Shown here: positions 24,493 to 35,218 of the stretch, piece by piece
Layout: each line of letters starts with the position of its first letter
Numbering within the stretch: the first letter of the stretch is position 1
Source of the DNA: Gliomastix tumulicola
Taxonomy: Eukaryota > Ascomycota > Sordariomycetes > Hypocreales > Bionectriaceae
Length of the DNA stretch: 64,000 nt
Direction: 5' to 3'
Assembly (NCBI GenBank): GCA_001599755.1
Contig: BCHX01000003.1
Span: forward strand, 3,941,289 to 4,005,288
Program-made: the position numbers and the translations under genes
The notes under the pieces: generated by a model
What the model was told of the DNA's origin: nothing
What the model saw: only the letters and a program-made list of their open reading frames with translations
The model's database searches: none

Positions 24493-27400
24493 ATGTCGGA
24501 TTTTGGCCTGGCGCTCGTGGCCTCGCATCCTCCTTTGCCAGGACTGGATCCCCGTGTCAAGTACGCTTCTCGGTCACACTTCTCTGCTCAGAACAGAACG
24601 CTGATATCAAATCGCCCACAGTCTTGTCTTTGTCCACGGCCTAGGGCCCAAGGCGAATGAGACTTGGTATCATCCTGCCACTGGCAAGGCGTGGATTCAA
24701 GATGCCGACTTTCTGTCACAGCTAGCAGGCCCTGTACGAGTCTGGACCTTTAATTTCAACAGTGACATCCCCGCCAACCTCTCGGCTGCCTGCATAGTCT
24801 TTCACGCCGATGAGTTGCTCTTCCTCCTGAGTAGTGTTCTTGAGGAGCATCATGTACGTCTTCCGCATCAGATCTGCCGCATTTGACAGACTCCCCCGCT
24901 AATCTCTGGATAGAGGGGACCGGTCGTCTTCGTTGCTCACTCATGGGGCGGGGTGATCGTGAAGAAGGTAAGACATATTGCTCACTACCCACCATCTCCA
25001 GCTGCTCGAACAGACCACGCAGAGAGGTGGCTTTCTAAGGCTAACACGGCGGACCAGGCCCTCCAGCTTTCCTCGCAAGCCGGGCGAGGCGCAATTGTGA
25101 AGCAATTGACGGCCGGCCTAGTCTTCGCTGGGACCCCCCATGTCGACGACAAGCCCGACAGTCTTCGCACAGCCCTGCGAAACACGGTCAAGGCCTTCAA
25201 CTCCCCTGATAATCCTGTCGATGACTCCCAGATTCGGGAGTATGTTACGGCCGTTGGGAAAGCCAACCGTGCTCTGCTCCACATGCGTGGCCGTCCCAGA
25301 ATGCTTTCTCTGTGGGAGGGCAAAGCGCCAACCCCCCCTCGAGACAGCGAAGGTCCAGGGAGCTTGATTGTTTCCCAGGAATGTCGCGTGGAAAAGCTGG
25401 AGAAGCATACGGAGAGGACCTTCCAACGCGATCATGCGGACCTCTTACGATTCCCAGGAGTTTATGACCCGAGCTTCATGACGCTCGTCGAGGAGTTGAA
25501 CATCATCCTTCGCGTAGCGTTGACATTTGCTACTTTGTTACCTCCTCAGAAAAGGCCGGCCATGATCATTGACGGACCAAAGACTGAACTGCCTACTACG
25601 GAGAAACGTCAAGATCCTCCACCTCCTGCCCCTATACCATCGGGATCGGAGGACAAGGCGTCGGATCTGTATCATTTTTGGGCCCGAAAAGATCAGGTCA
25701 GAGACCGAAAGGCCTCCAGGGCGGCGTTTCTGAAGTCTCTTACTGGTTGGACGGAGGCCAACACTGGCAATCACATCTCGCCTGCGCCTGGCACATGCCT
25801 TTGGGCGGCAACAGATCCAGATATAACACTCTGGAGAGATGCTCCCATGGTCAACAGACTCTTCATAGCCTCGACTGCTGGAAGGGGGAAAACCTATTTC
25901 CTCAGAGCATTGCAAGAGCAGATCCAGTTTGAGAGGCCTCAGGATACTGTTCTGGGTTTCTTCTGCTCTCCCGGAAAAGGCCGGCCACCAATATGGGAAT
26001 ACTTCACTTCGGCACTTCTTCAAAAGGAATCATGGCTGTTCAGCGAGATTCCCGCTCGGTATCGCGAAATCGGCAAGAGCTCTGAGCTCGGACTCGGCTC
26101 TTTCGTTGACATATGGCACGCTTTCCAGCAAGCCATTCCGAACAACAACATCTGGCTTCTCGTCGATGGGCTCGAGCAGTGCGGTGAGGAACACTTTCAA
26201 GACTTCTTCATGAGCTATAAAGAATTGTGTTCTCGACCATATGTGCTGAAGATACCGCCACAGGCATCGGCTGGTGGGCCTCCCAAAGAGCCTACGACCA
26301 TCAAAATCATTTTCACATGCCGGGCCACGCCGGCGGTGATCAATGCGCAAGCATCGTCGTCTCGCATCTTCATGGATTCAAAAAACACCTCTCGAGATAT
26401 TGCGGCCTACGTTGATCTAAAACTTGACCCTCTAGTGGACTCTTTAGTGGACAGAAAAATGGCTGGCTACCTCAAAGGCCTAAAGCGTTGCATCAAGGAG
26501 CTCTCGAGAGCATACTGGCCCTTTGCCGTGCATGCTGTCGAAGATGCTCAGCGAAACTTGCCGTTCGGGATCAAAGAGTCCCTCAATGCGGAAGACGGTA
26601 TGCCTTACGGGTTGAATCAGTGGTATAGGGAAAAACTATGGCCCCATATCCAGTCTGTCACGGGCTCATGGCTGGCTCGAACCGCTCTGACCATCTGCGT
26701 CTCCCAGTCATATAACGGACTCCTTTCGGTTCAGCAACTCGACGCAGTCCTGAGATGCTTGAGTAATGGCGAACACAACAAGCAGGCAGATCTCGTCCAG
26801 GTTCTCCTTGTCGACTACGGCGACATCATCAGGGTGAGATCGGATGGGTCGATATCATTCGTACATCCTTCGATGGCGTGGTATGCTACTGGGTTACTCA
26901 GCCCAGAACAACGCCACGCGAATATGGCCTTTATATGTCTGCAGTACTTGTTGCAAGACGTGTTCAAGGACTCACTAGAGATGGAGACAAGAGGGGTCAC
27001 CGAGGACGAGAAAGAGAAGTGGCTGGAAGATACTCATCCTTTCTATGATTATGCTGGATCAGACTGGCCATTTCACCTCAAGAAGGCAGAGCATTTGGCC
27101 GAGCAGCTCTTGCCTCTCGTGAAGAAGTTCATCAACGCACCGGGCGGCCAGACAAGAACATGGGCTGAATGGAGAGCGACCTTTCAGGAGGGCACCACAA
27201 GACTTGTGCCCCCCGAGCAGCAGACCATTGTTGTTCTCATCGGAGAGGGCTCTTTGAATGTTCTAGAGCGCTTGCTTCCCGATCCGAACCCTACAGTCTG
27301 GTATTCTAGGGAGACGTTTGGAGCATGGGCAACAGCTTTAACATCTTCCCCTTGGAGTTCCTTCAAGGCTAGCTCTGGACTTGATCTTTCTATCCTGGGT

Positions 27401-30400
27401 CAGATTCAAGACTGGACGGAGCTGACTGATCGGAGGGGCCAGACTGCGCTCATGGGAGCAGTGTATTCAGGATGTATCGACACAGTACAGCTTGTGTTAC
27501 GCCACAAGCCGAGTCTCAACGCGTATTCAGACCTTGGTGAGACTGCTCTAATGTGCAGTCTGCCCAGCCCTGACTCTGACACAGGTGAAGAGGAGTATGA
27601 CTGCACTATTTTAGAGCTACTTCTTCAAGAAGGGGCGAATCCGAACACCTGTCACGCTTTTGTTTGGGCGACTTGCCTCCACCAAGCGTGCTTTTCTGGA
27701 CTCATTGAACCCACGCGGCTTTTGCTCCAGCATGATGCCCTACTCGGCAGCACTGATATTAGGGGAGTGACACCTCTCCAATGTGCCTACGAGAGCAAAA
27801 ACGTGGCAGTGGTCCAGGAACTGCTTGACGCAGGGGCTGATCCCGATATCTGGTGGCGTGGATCTCTTACTCCACTAGACCGCTGCATTCACGAGGGCAA
27901 CCTGCCAATGTTTCGTGTCTTCTTGGAGTGGGCGGATGTGAATGGGATCAGCGGGTCGGGTTTGGCGCCAATCCACGCGGCGTGTAGGAAACCTGATCGT
28001 CTAGAGTTCCTCAAGCTCATCTTGAGTAGACCGGACGTGGATGTGAACATTCCGATAACGTCCCGTTGGGGGCTTGCTCGACCGCCTCATCCTGAACCGT
28101 TGATGGCCATCTCGATGGCCGCAGAACGAGGCAACTGCTCAGCCGTGGAGCTTCTGCTCCTGGCCGGTGCTAGTTCAGGCACAGTCTGGGAGCAGGAGTA
28201 CACGCCCTTGCACTACGCCGTACTTGACAGGAACACTTCGCTTGCTCGGCTTCTGCTCGAACACGATGCACATGTGAACGCGATCACTCGACAAAATGGC
28301 GTTCAAACGCCGCTGGGTCTTGCCGTCTCACAGCAGGATGAAGATATGGTGAGACTGCTTCTTGAATACGGAGCAGATCCAACCGTCGATGAAGGCTATG
28401 GGCGCGAGGGACTGCTTTCGCTCGCTCTTCGAACCGACAGCCCGAATCATGCTATAATTGAGAAGCTTCTCGAGTCTCGGATCAAGCCTACGGTCAACCC
28501 AACGAGCCAGCTGAGAGATCACCCCCTTAATTTTGCTGCTCGGACCGGGACGGTCGAGCTAGTACGTCTCTTGCTAGATCATGGCGCAGATCTTCTGATA
28601 TGGCTCGAGCCTGCTGATTGGTGCTCGCCATTGCATCTTGCTGTCGCCGATGGAAATCGGGAATTGAGTGAGCTACTCATACAGAGGGAGCCTCGACTGT
28701 TGAACATCCAATCAGAACATGGATACCAGAGGTATTCGACCCTTCTTGTCGCATGTCAAAGTGGCAAACCGGGCATGATTCGGTTTCTCCTCGAGAAGGG
28801 CGCGGATGCCAGTTCAATCGCTTTTCATGGCAAAGAATCAGCTCTTCTACTATCATGCACTGCTGGAGACCACGAAGCGGTCGAGGCTTTGCTCAGCGCC
28901 GCCCCGGAGATGGTTAATTTGCCTGCGCTGCTAGGGGAGACTCCTCTCATTCGAGCCTGTGCGCAGAAGGATCTGAGAATCATAGAGATGCTTCTCTTAG
29001 CCGGGGCAGACATGGAGCATAGAGACGCCTACGGCGACACGTGCGTATACTGCGAGCTATTCGACAGAGACAACGGACCGGTGGAGGGCAAACTTGAGCT
29101 TCTGATTAAACATGGGCTCGACATCAACGCTGTCGTCGCTGGTAGGGGACTCACCGTCCTCGGTGTGGCCATTGAACATGGCGAGGTCAGAACTGTGAAC
29201 TGGCTGATTGGTCAAGGGGCGGATCTGTCAAGATGCCAACGCTCTCCATCAGAGCCGGTCGTGTGGAGAAACGGGCTTCAAGTGGCTTGTGGCCTGGGGA
29301 AGTTGAACCAGGTCCGTTTCATCCTCAAATCTGACTGGCTCTCCCAGGAGGCTCTTAGAGCCCGAGACTGGCTTGGCGGCAGCGTCTTACCCCTGGGCCC
29401 CCCTGAACTCTGGTCTGTGGAAGTAACGCAGGCTATCTACTGGGCATACGAGGAGGAGAGAAGTAAGACGGGGCATGATATCTTCTCAGAGCTCATGTCA
29501 CAGCCCTGTATCAATGGTCTGACCCCTCTCGACTGGAGACTACAACCTGTCGGCTGTGCAAGGTCTGCCCGCCGCCAACTGGACGACACTATCCGGCACT
29601 ATCTCCAGGAGCTCCTTCCGCGTCCAAGGAGCAGGGACGCCCATACTCCCATCCTTGAGGAGCTGGCTCGGCTGCTTCTATGGCGCGGAGGCCACGACGT
29701 CGAGGCCGAGTTTCTCCTCCAAATGGCCCTGACTTGGCCGTTCCTGGCCTGGGACTATGATCGAGGACGATACTTTCAGCGACCCATCCTCGCCACCGAA
29801 TGTCGCGTCTGTGGCGGCTTTGATTTCGACATGGTGTGGATATGTGTCTCCTGCATGGCGCTGTACTGCGATGAGTGCGTCGCCATCAGGGAGCGGGAGT
29901 GGTTTCACGCGCACGAGTGGATAGACGTCCGACTCTTCAACAGGGACTGGAACGGAGACGCAGTCCAGGGTCTGCTGGAGGAGCTTGGTCGCCGAACCGG
30001 AAGTTCACACGGGGACGGACTGTCGCCTATTGAGGAGGAGCCCGAGTTTTTCGGTGATCTCGACGCCACAATTGGTCAGAACAAGACCAACAGCCAAGCT
30101 GATACCGGCCTCCAACTCGCGATGCTCCACGCGTTCGGCTATCTGGCGATCCGTCGCCCGCTATTCACTCCGTATCTGCCACTGTCCGCGGCTGCTGAGG
30201 CTGCGATCGCGCCGTGGGCGGCTCTCATTCGCGATCAGCGCCAGAGAGTTGAACTGGCTAACCTCTCATTGGAGACAAGTCCGGCCCGGCTCGAGGCAGA
30301 GCAGTCGTACGTGAGGAGGGGATTGGCAAATCGGTACGCGGACGAGGGCGACATTCGCTACGGGTTTGCCCTGGAAGCGGTTCAGGGGCTGTATGAAGAG

Positions 30401-30547
30401 AAAGAATTGGCCGTTGGCTATCGACGCCGTCGTGAAGGGCCAATCGAAATCGAGAATAACGACATGGATGATAATGATAATGCTACGGAAAACGGGAAAA
30501 GTGACGACGCATCGGACATGGGCTGGCAAAGCGTGTATGAAGACTGA
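24493..30547 (+). CDS. NLR-like STAND protein: alpha/beta hydrolase - NACHT - ankyrin repeats - zinc-finger-like tail
   Basis: Four exons: 24493-24560, 24622-24853, 24914-24967 and 25058-30547; phases agree and give 1,947 residues. The head is a serine-esterase (SesB-like) alpha/beta hydrolase. It has NLVFVHGLG at about residue 23, a nucleophile elbow HSWGG (Ser near 110), GTPH, and a later RDHADLLRF that supplies a candidate histidine. A NACHT-type NTPase follows with P-loop STAGRGKT (about 389) and Walker B WLLVDGLEQC (about 483). About 16 ankyrin repeats fill roughly residues 910-1530. Near 1700 a CxxC-CxxC-CxxC cluster with two His resembles a degenerate ZZ finger. Fungal NLRs of this layout are linked to non-self recognition and regulated cell death. 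Ligand and role here are unknown. The third intron keeps the frame open, so an automated call could miss the first three exons. Confidence 0.9.
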
Positions 30548-30730
30548 GAGACATTTGTCGTTTGTTGGCAAAGATTTATGAATATATTGGCGCTTGGGCC
30601 CCTGTTTATTATCTTGATCTGGGTATGAGTTGTTCTGTGGCCGTGACTGTTTATCGCAGCGGAGGACAGGACCTGCCTCCTCCACTCCTTCTCTCTGCTT
30701 TCTCTTCCTCCTCCTCTTTCTATCCCCGTT

Positions 30731-32274
30731 CTATATGGTATACCTGTAATGGGGGCTCTCGTCGCCAAGCTCCTTGAGCTCGTCCTCGGACAGGCCGCTA
30801 TACTTCTCATCGACCTCGCCGGCCTCACGCCGTGCGTTCTCCCTTCGGTACCACTGCCACAGGAAGGCGTAGATGAGGACGCCCATGCCGACCATGCTGA
30901 GCGAGACGCCGTGGCCGCGGATGTAGCGCGGGGCGTCGGTGGGCGGGTAGATGAAGGCGGACATGACGCCTGATGCGTTGCCGATGGTGAGCTGCATGCC
31001 TGTGGCGGTCGTGCGTTTGCCGTATCTGGGGGAGTTTGTCGGGAGCTGGGAGGTGTCAGTTTTCGGTTACTGACGAATATAGTTGTATGAAAAAAAAGGG
31101 GGGGGAGTCTTCTTACCCAAGCGAGAGGGAGGCCGACGACGACGTAGAGACCGCCAGCGACAAGGAAGCAGCCAAAGTAATGCACACCGCTCGCCACATC
31201 CGCCAACAGGATGCCATACCCAATCACACTCACCGTCCCGAAGAGCACGCAGAACAGGCCGCGTCTCTGCGTCCGGTCCGAGAGAAAGGCCGTGGTCATG
31301 TACGTGGCCGCGCCGAGGAAGTAGCACGGCACCGTGAGCAGCTGGACCTGCGCGGGCGTCCACGTCCCGAGATCGCGGATGATGGTCGGTAAGAAGGTCG
31401 AGTACCCGTACAGCATCGTGTCGACGCCGAACTGGGCGACGCTGAAGGCCCAGACCTTCCAGTCGCGGAAGGCGAGGAGCATGTCGGCGCGGCTGAAGTC
31501 GCGGCTGGACGCCGTGGCGCCGTATTCCCTGCTGCGGCGGGCGTCCATGAGCGCGCGGTCTGACGCCGAGAGGAAGTAGGCGGTGTCGGCGTCGTTGGGC
31601 AGGAGGAAGTAGGTGGCGACGCCGAGGACGGCGCTGGGGATGCCCTCGATGATCATGATCCAGCGCCAGCCGCTCTTGCCCTCGAGCCCGTCCATGTGGC
31701 CGATGCCGTAGGCCAGCAACCCGCCGAGGGCGCCCGCGATGGCCGCGCTGACAAAGAGGTAGCCGACGCGCAGCGCGAGCTCGTGCTTGGTGTAGAAGAA
31801 GGTCAGATACACGTTCAGCCCGGGGAACAGGCCGGCCTCCAGCGCGCCCAGCAGCAGCCGGCACGCGACCAGGCCGGCGTACGACTCGACGAGCCCCATG
31901 CACGTCGCGACGACCCCCCACGTGAACGCGATGAACGCGATCCAGCGCCGCGGGGTGAACAGCTTGAGCACCAGGTTCGACGGCACCTCGAAGAGCAGGT
32001 ACGTCACGAAGAGGATGCTGACGGCGACCTGGAACTGCGAGGGGGAGAGATTCAGGTCCTCCTCCAGCCCGTAGAGGCGCGCGTTGCCGATGTTGACGCG
32101 GTCGAGGAAGGAGAAGAGGTAGAGGGCCATGACGAGCGGGATGATGTGCCGGTCCAGCTTGCGCACGAGGCGCTTCTCGTCGGCCATGTTGACGGTTGTC
32201 TCTGGGCCGAGTGTGTCGTCGGCTGAGAGGTGGCCTGCCTCGACGGCCTTGTCGGGTCTTGAGTCTTCTTCCAT
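30731..32274 (-). CDS. MFS transporter, anion:cation symporter (allantoate permease-like) family
   Basis: Two exons: 31117-32274 and 30731-31045, separated by a 71-bp intron (GTAAGA to CCCAG). The product is 490 residues, usual for this family. Charged N-terminal tail, then RKLDRHIIPLVMALYLFSFLDRVNIGNAR, the hallmark first helix and loop of the Dal5/Tna1-like anion:cation symporters, followed by about 12 helices. WxxxxxGxxSxxxG-type features of the family are partly visible in the sixth helix region (GWRWIMIIEGIPS). Substrates in the family are carboxylates such as allantoate, nicotinate, pantothenate or biotin precursors; the actual one is not predictable. It converges on the NLR-like gene with under 200 bases between stops. 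Confidence 0.92.
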
Positions 32275-33652
32275 GGTTGAAGAAGAGTGGCAGAGCGACC
32301 TCGATCCTAGCTGGGCGTTGAGCTTGGAGAAGTCTGAGCTCTGCTTTTCCCCCAGCCTGACGTAGTCAGACAGATAGATGACTCTTCAGATATGCAACCG
32401 GGTCTGAATATGACCTGATCTCAAAGTCCGACTCGGAGGACTGGGACTGAGACTGAGACTTGTTGCTTGGAGTGGGGGTGAGCGAGAAAAAAAAAATATG
32501 CAACTAGTTGACTCAGAGCGGGCTTCCCGAGCTCGAGGAAACCAGATCTCTCATTCCAGTGGGATGAATTATTCAGCTGAGGATTAGTTTGTCTTTTCTC
32601 TCTTCCGAGTTGATTTGTCAAGCTCTTGTCGTTGCTCCCGGCGCTCAAGAGAGAGGCAGCGAGGGGTAGAAGGGGTGGGCTCAAGGCTGGCTGGCTGTCT
32701 ATATCGCCCCAACCAACAAGAGAGAAGTGGTCGCGTGAGAGAGAGAGAGAGGAACCGAAAGAGAACCCTCTACCTGCCGAGTCTGGATCGAAAACTCGTC
32801 CGGTTCTAAGGAATGGAAGAGGGGTGGTTCATCCAGAGTCTTGAGGTCATCAAAGATAATATAGCGCATACTAATCAGACGATTTCCCTTATCAGAGTCG
32901 CACCCATGCCCTGCATCTGCATCTGCATCTGCCGTGACTGGGGGAAAAGGCTGCCCGTCCTCCCCGAGGGCTAGTCCAATCCAATCCCATCCCCCATCTC
33001 AATGTACCATTTCTACCGATATACGACCATAGCACAGCTCTCAAGCCATTTGATCGGCTCTGATTCGCCAAGAAGCAAGATTTTCCCAGACACAGCGTTC
33101 TCTGTGGTCCCACACGCGGTGTAACTATCCTCATCTCACGATAACGCACCAAAACCGATCAAAGACACACACACAAAGCATGACAATGAAACGTCCTGAG
33201 AGACATAGAGCTCAATTCAGAATCTGTCTACCAACTCATTAGGTCTGTCCTGGGCTCAGCAGTTCCGTTTGGCTGTTGTTGCTATATACAAAGACTACAT
33301 GCAATAGACATGCCTCTCTCTCAACCTGTTCAAAGCTGTCTCGAATATTCTTCTGAGATAGCGTTGTAGAACCCATGGCCGGCCATCCTCCCCTCCCCTC
33401 CCCCTCTGCTATTACTGAGTTCGTAGTGTGCGTTTTCTTTTTTTCTCCGCGTTGAAACCAGTATCGGTGGTCGCCCCGTTGCACATCTTTCCCTGTCCTT
33501 TAAAAGAATCTGAGCCTTTCTTGGCTCCCTGCACTGTTTGTGTTTCCAGAAGAAGCATTTGACTCCATTCGCCGTCCCCCGAAGTGTATTTGCTAGCCCT
33601 GATGATGATTTTACTGTCTTCATCAGTAATGCTGCTGCGGAACCCACCGATT
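32275..33652. other. intergenic, no gene recognised
   Basis: Promoter of the MFS gene and 3' region of the wall-sensor gene. A short GA-rich run near 32737 and CATCTG repeats near 32916 are seen. Nothing else. Confidence 0.5.
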
Positions 33653-35161
33653 CTATCGGGGGTCCTGGCCCGGCATCTCGTAGACGTTGGGCGGGGGCTG
33701 CTGGCTCTGGTGGAAGCCCGCGGGCGTGGTGTCGACCTCCGTCGCGCCGGGGTTCTGCCACCTGGCGGTGTGTCCCTCGTTGCCGAGCTCGGCCGCGTGA
33801 GGACCGGGGCTCGTGGACGGGGCCCGACCGCCTCCGAAGGCGTTGTACTCGGCAGGCGTCTGGTGCTCCGGCAGGTGGTCGGCGCCGTTGCCGCTGCCAG
33901 CAAGAGTGCTAGTCCTGTTGGTAGTAGGGTACGAGTAGCCGGTGGTGGGCGGGCTGACGGGGCTGACCGAGTTCGCGGGCGGGTGCTGCTGCGCCGAGGG
34001 CCGCGTGTAGGCGGCGCCGTAGGGCTCGGGCTTGGCGTAGCCGGAGCGGCCGTCGCCCATGGCCGTGCCGCGGTAGCCCTCGGGGGCGACGTTGGGCAGG
34101 ACGGGGCTGCGGTTGGGCCCGCCGTACGAGGCGCTGGTCGAGGGCTGGTGAGCCATGGGGCGGGAGGAGGTGCTGCCGACGGCCGCCGCCGCGCCGACGG
34201 GGACCTCGGATGCGCCGAACATGTCGTCGTGGTCGTCGTGCTTAGCGCCGCCGCGTCGCTTCTTGAGGCAGAACCAGGCCAGGCCGGCGATGATGGCGAG
34301 ACCTGCGACGCCAGCACCGGCGCCAATGCCAGCCTTGGCTCCCGTGGACAGGCCGCCGCCGCCGCCACCACCACTGCCGCTACCAGCACCACCGGTTGTC
34401 TGGGGTGGTCCTGTCGTTGTACCGCCCGTCTCGGTGATGATGTCGGTCGAAAACGTGTTGGAGGTCTCGGTGAAGGTCTTGGTGGTGGTCACGGTCGTAC
34501 TCGCACCGGCCTGGTCCGTCTCGGTGATGGTCTCCGTAGTCGTGCTGCGCGAGGTGGACGCAGTGACAACCGTCGCAGTGACGGTCGCAACGACAGTCGT
34601 GTCGGAGCCTCCCTCGGTGACAGTCTCCGTCTCGGTAATCGTATCGCGCTTGAACACATTCGGACCGGGGTGCGCCTCCCTCCTGACCATCTCGGCATCG
34701 ACCAAACCGGCATCCAGCTCAGGCGCCGGCGTGATGATGGGCTCAGCCGCGGCGGGCTCAGCCTCCAGCAGCCAGACATCCCTCTTGCGCTTCTGGAAGA
34801 TCGTGGTGGTGGTGTACTCGGTCTTGGTGGCGGTCGGCTGATCCCTGCTGGTGACCGTGGTCGTCTCGCGCACGGTCGAGACGTCGACGATGACGGTGGT
34901 GCTCGTGATGGTGCGCGTGGTGCGGCTGCTCACGGTCGAGCCGCCGCCGGTGACGGTTTCTGTGACGGTGACGGTGGTGTCCTGGCTGTTGTCGCTCGTG
35001 GTCGAAGACGACTCGTCTGTCGTCGACGTCTCCGTCGACGTCTCGGAGGTCTGGTCGGCCGTGCTCGTCTCCGAGGTCTGGGAGTCTTCGGAGCTGCTCG
35101 CGGTGCTCTGGGCGCTCACGGCCGCGCCGAACAGGGCCAGCAACACCCAGTACGGCCGCAT
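33653..35161 (-). CDS. Mid2/Wsc-like single-pass cell-wall sensor
   Basis: A single exon of 502 residues from ATG 35161. A signal peptide (MRPYWVLLALFGAAVSA) opens the protein. A long Ser/Thr-rich ectodomain follows with repeated TVTxTET and TTTVT blocks, typical of O-mannosylated stalks. A Gly-rich linker leads to one transmembrane helix (about residues 272-295), then a basic stop-transfer KKRRGG. The cytoplasmic tail is about 200 residues, rich in Pro, Gly, Tyr and Ser. There is no WSC cysteine domain, so it is closer to Mid2-type sensors. Such proteins signal wall stress to the integrity pathway. The frame is open 48 codons further upstream through a tetranucleotide repeat, but that stretch lacks a signal peptide, so 35161 was chosen. 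Confidence 0.8.
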   Translation of the reverse strand: MRPYWVLLALFGAAVSAQSTASSSEDSQTSETSTADQTSETSTETSTTDESSSTTSDNSQDTTVTVTETVTGGGSTVSSRTTRTITSTTVIVDVSTVRETTTVTSRDQPTATKTEYTTTTIFQKRKRDVWLLEAEPAAAEPIITPAPELDAGLVDAEMVRREAHPGPNVFKRDTITETETVTEGGSDTTVVATVTATVVTASTSRSTTTETITETDQAGASTTVTTTKTFTETSNTFSTDIITETGGTTTGPPQTTGGAGSGSGGGGGGGLSTGAKAGIGAGAGVAGLAIIAGLAWFCLKKRRGGAKHDDHDDMFGASEVPVGAAAAVGSTSSRPMAHQPSTSASYGGPNRSPVLPNVAPEGYRGTAMGDGRSGYAKPEPYGAAYTRPSAQQHPPANSVSPVSPPTTGYSYPTTNRTSTLAGSGNGADHLPEHQTPAEYNAFGGGRAPSTSPGPHAAELGNEGHTARWQNPGATEVDTTPAGFHQSQQPPPNVYEMPGQDPR

Positions 35162-35180
35162 CTTTGCTGACTTCGAAGAC

Positions 35181-35218
35181 GTACGTACGTACGTACGTAT
35201 GTATGTATGTATGTATGA
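35181..35218 (+). repeat. (GTAC)n/(GTAT)n tetranucleotide repeat in the leader
   Basis: Four to five GTAC units pass into five GTAT units, about 20-57 bases before the ATG of the wall-sensor gene. The repeat is transcribed if the leader starts upstream. Confidence 0.9.

Noticed and set aside
31696..32226. Plus-strand frame opposite the MFS gene
   Set aside because: Arg/Glu-rich shadow of the transporter coding strand.
33584..35170. Plus-strand frame of 528 codons opposite the wall-sensor gene
   Set aside because: Shadow frame produced by the Ser/Thr-rich coding sequence; no signal, domain or helix pattern of its own.
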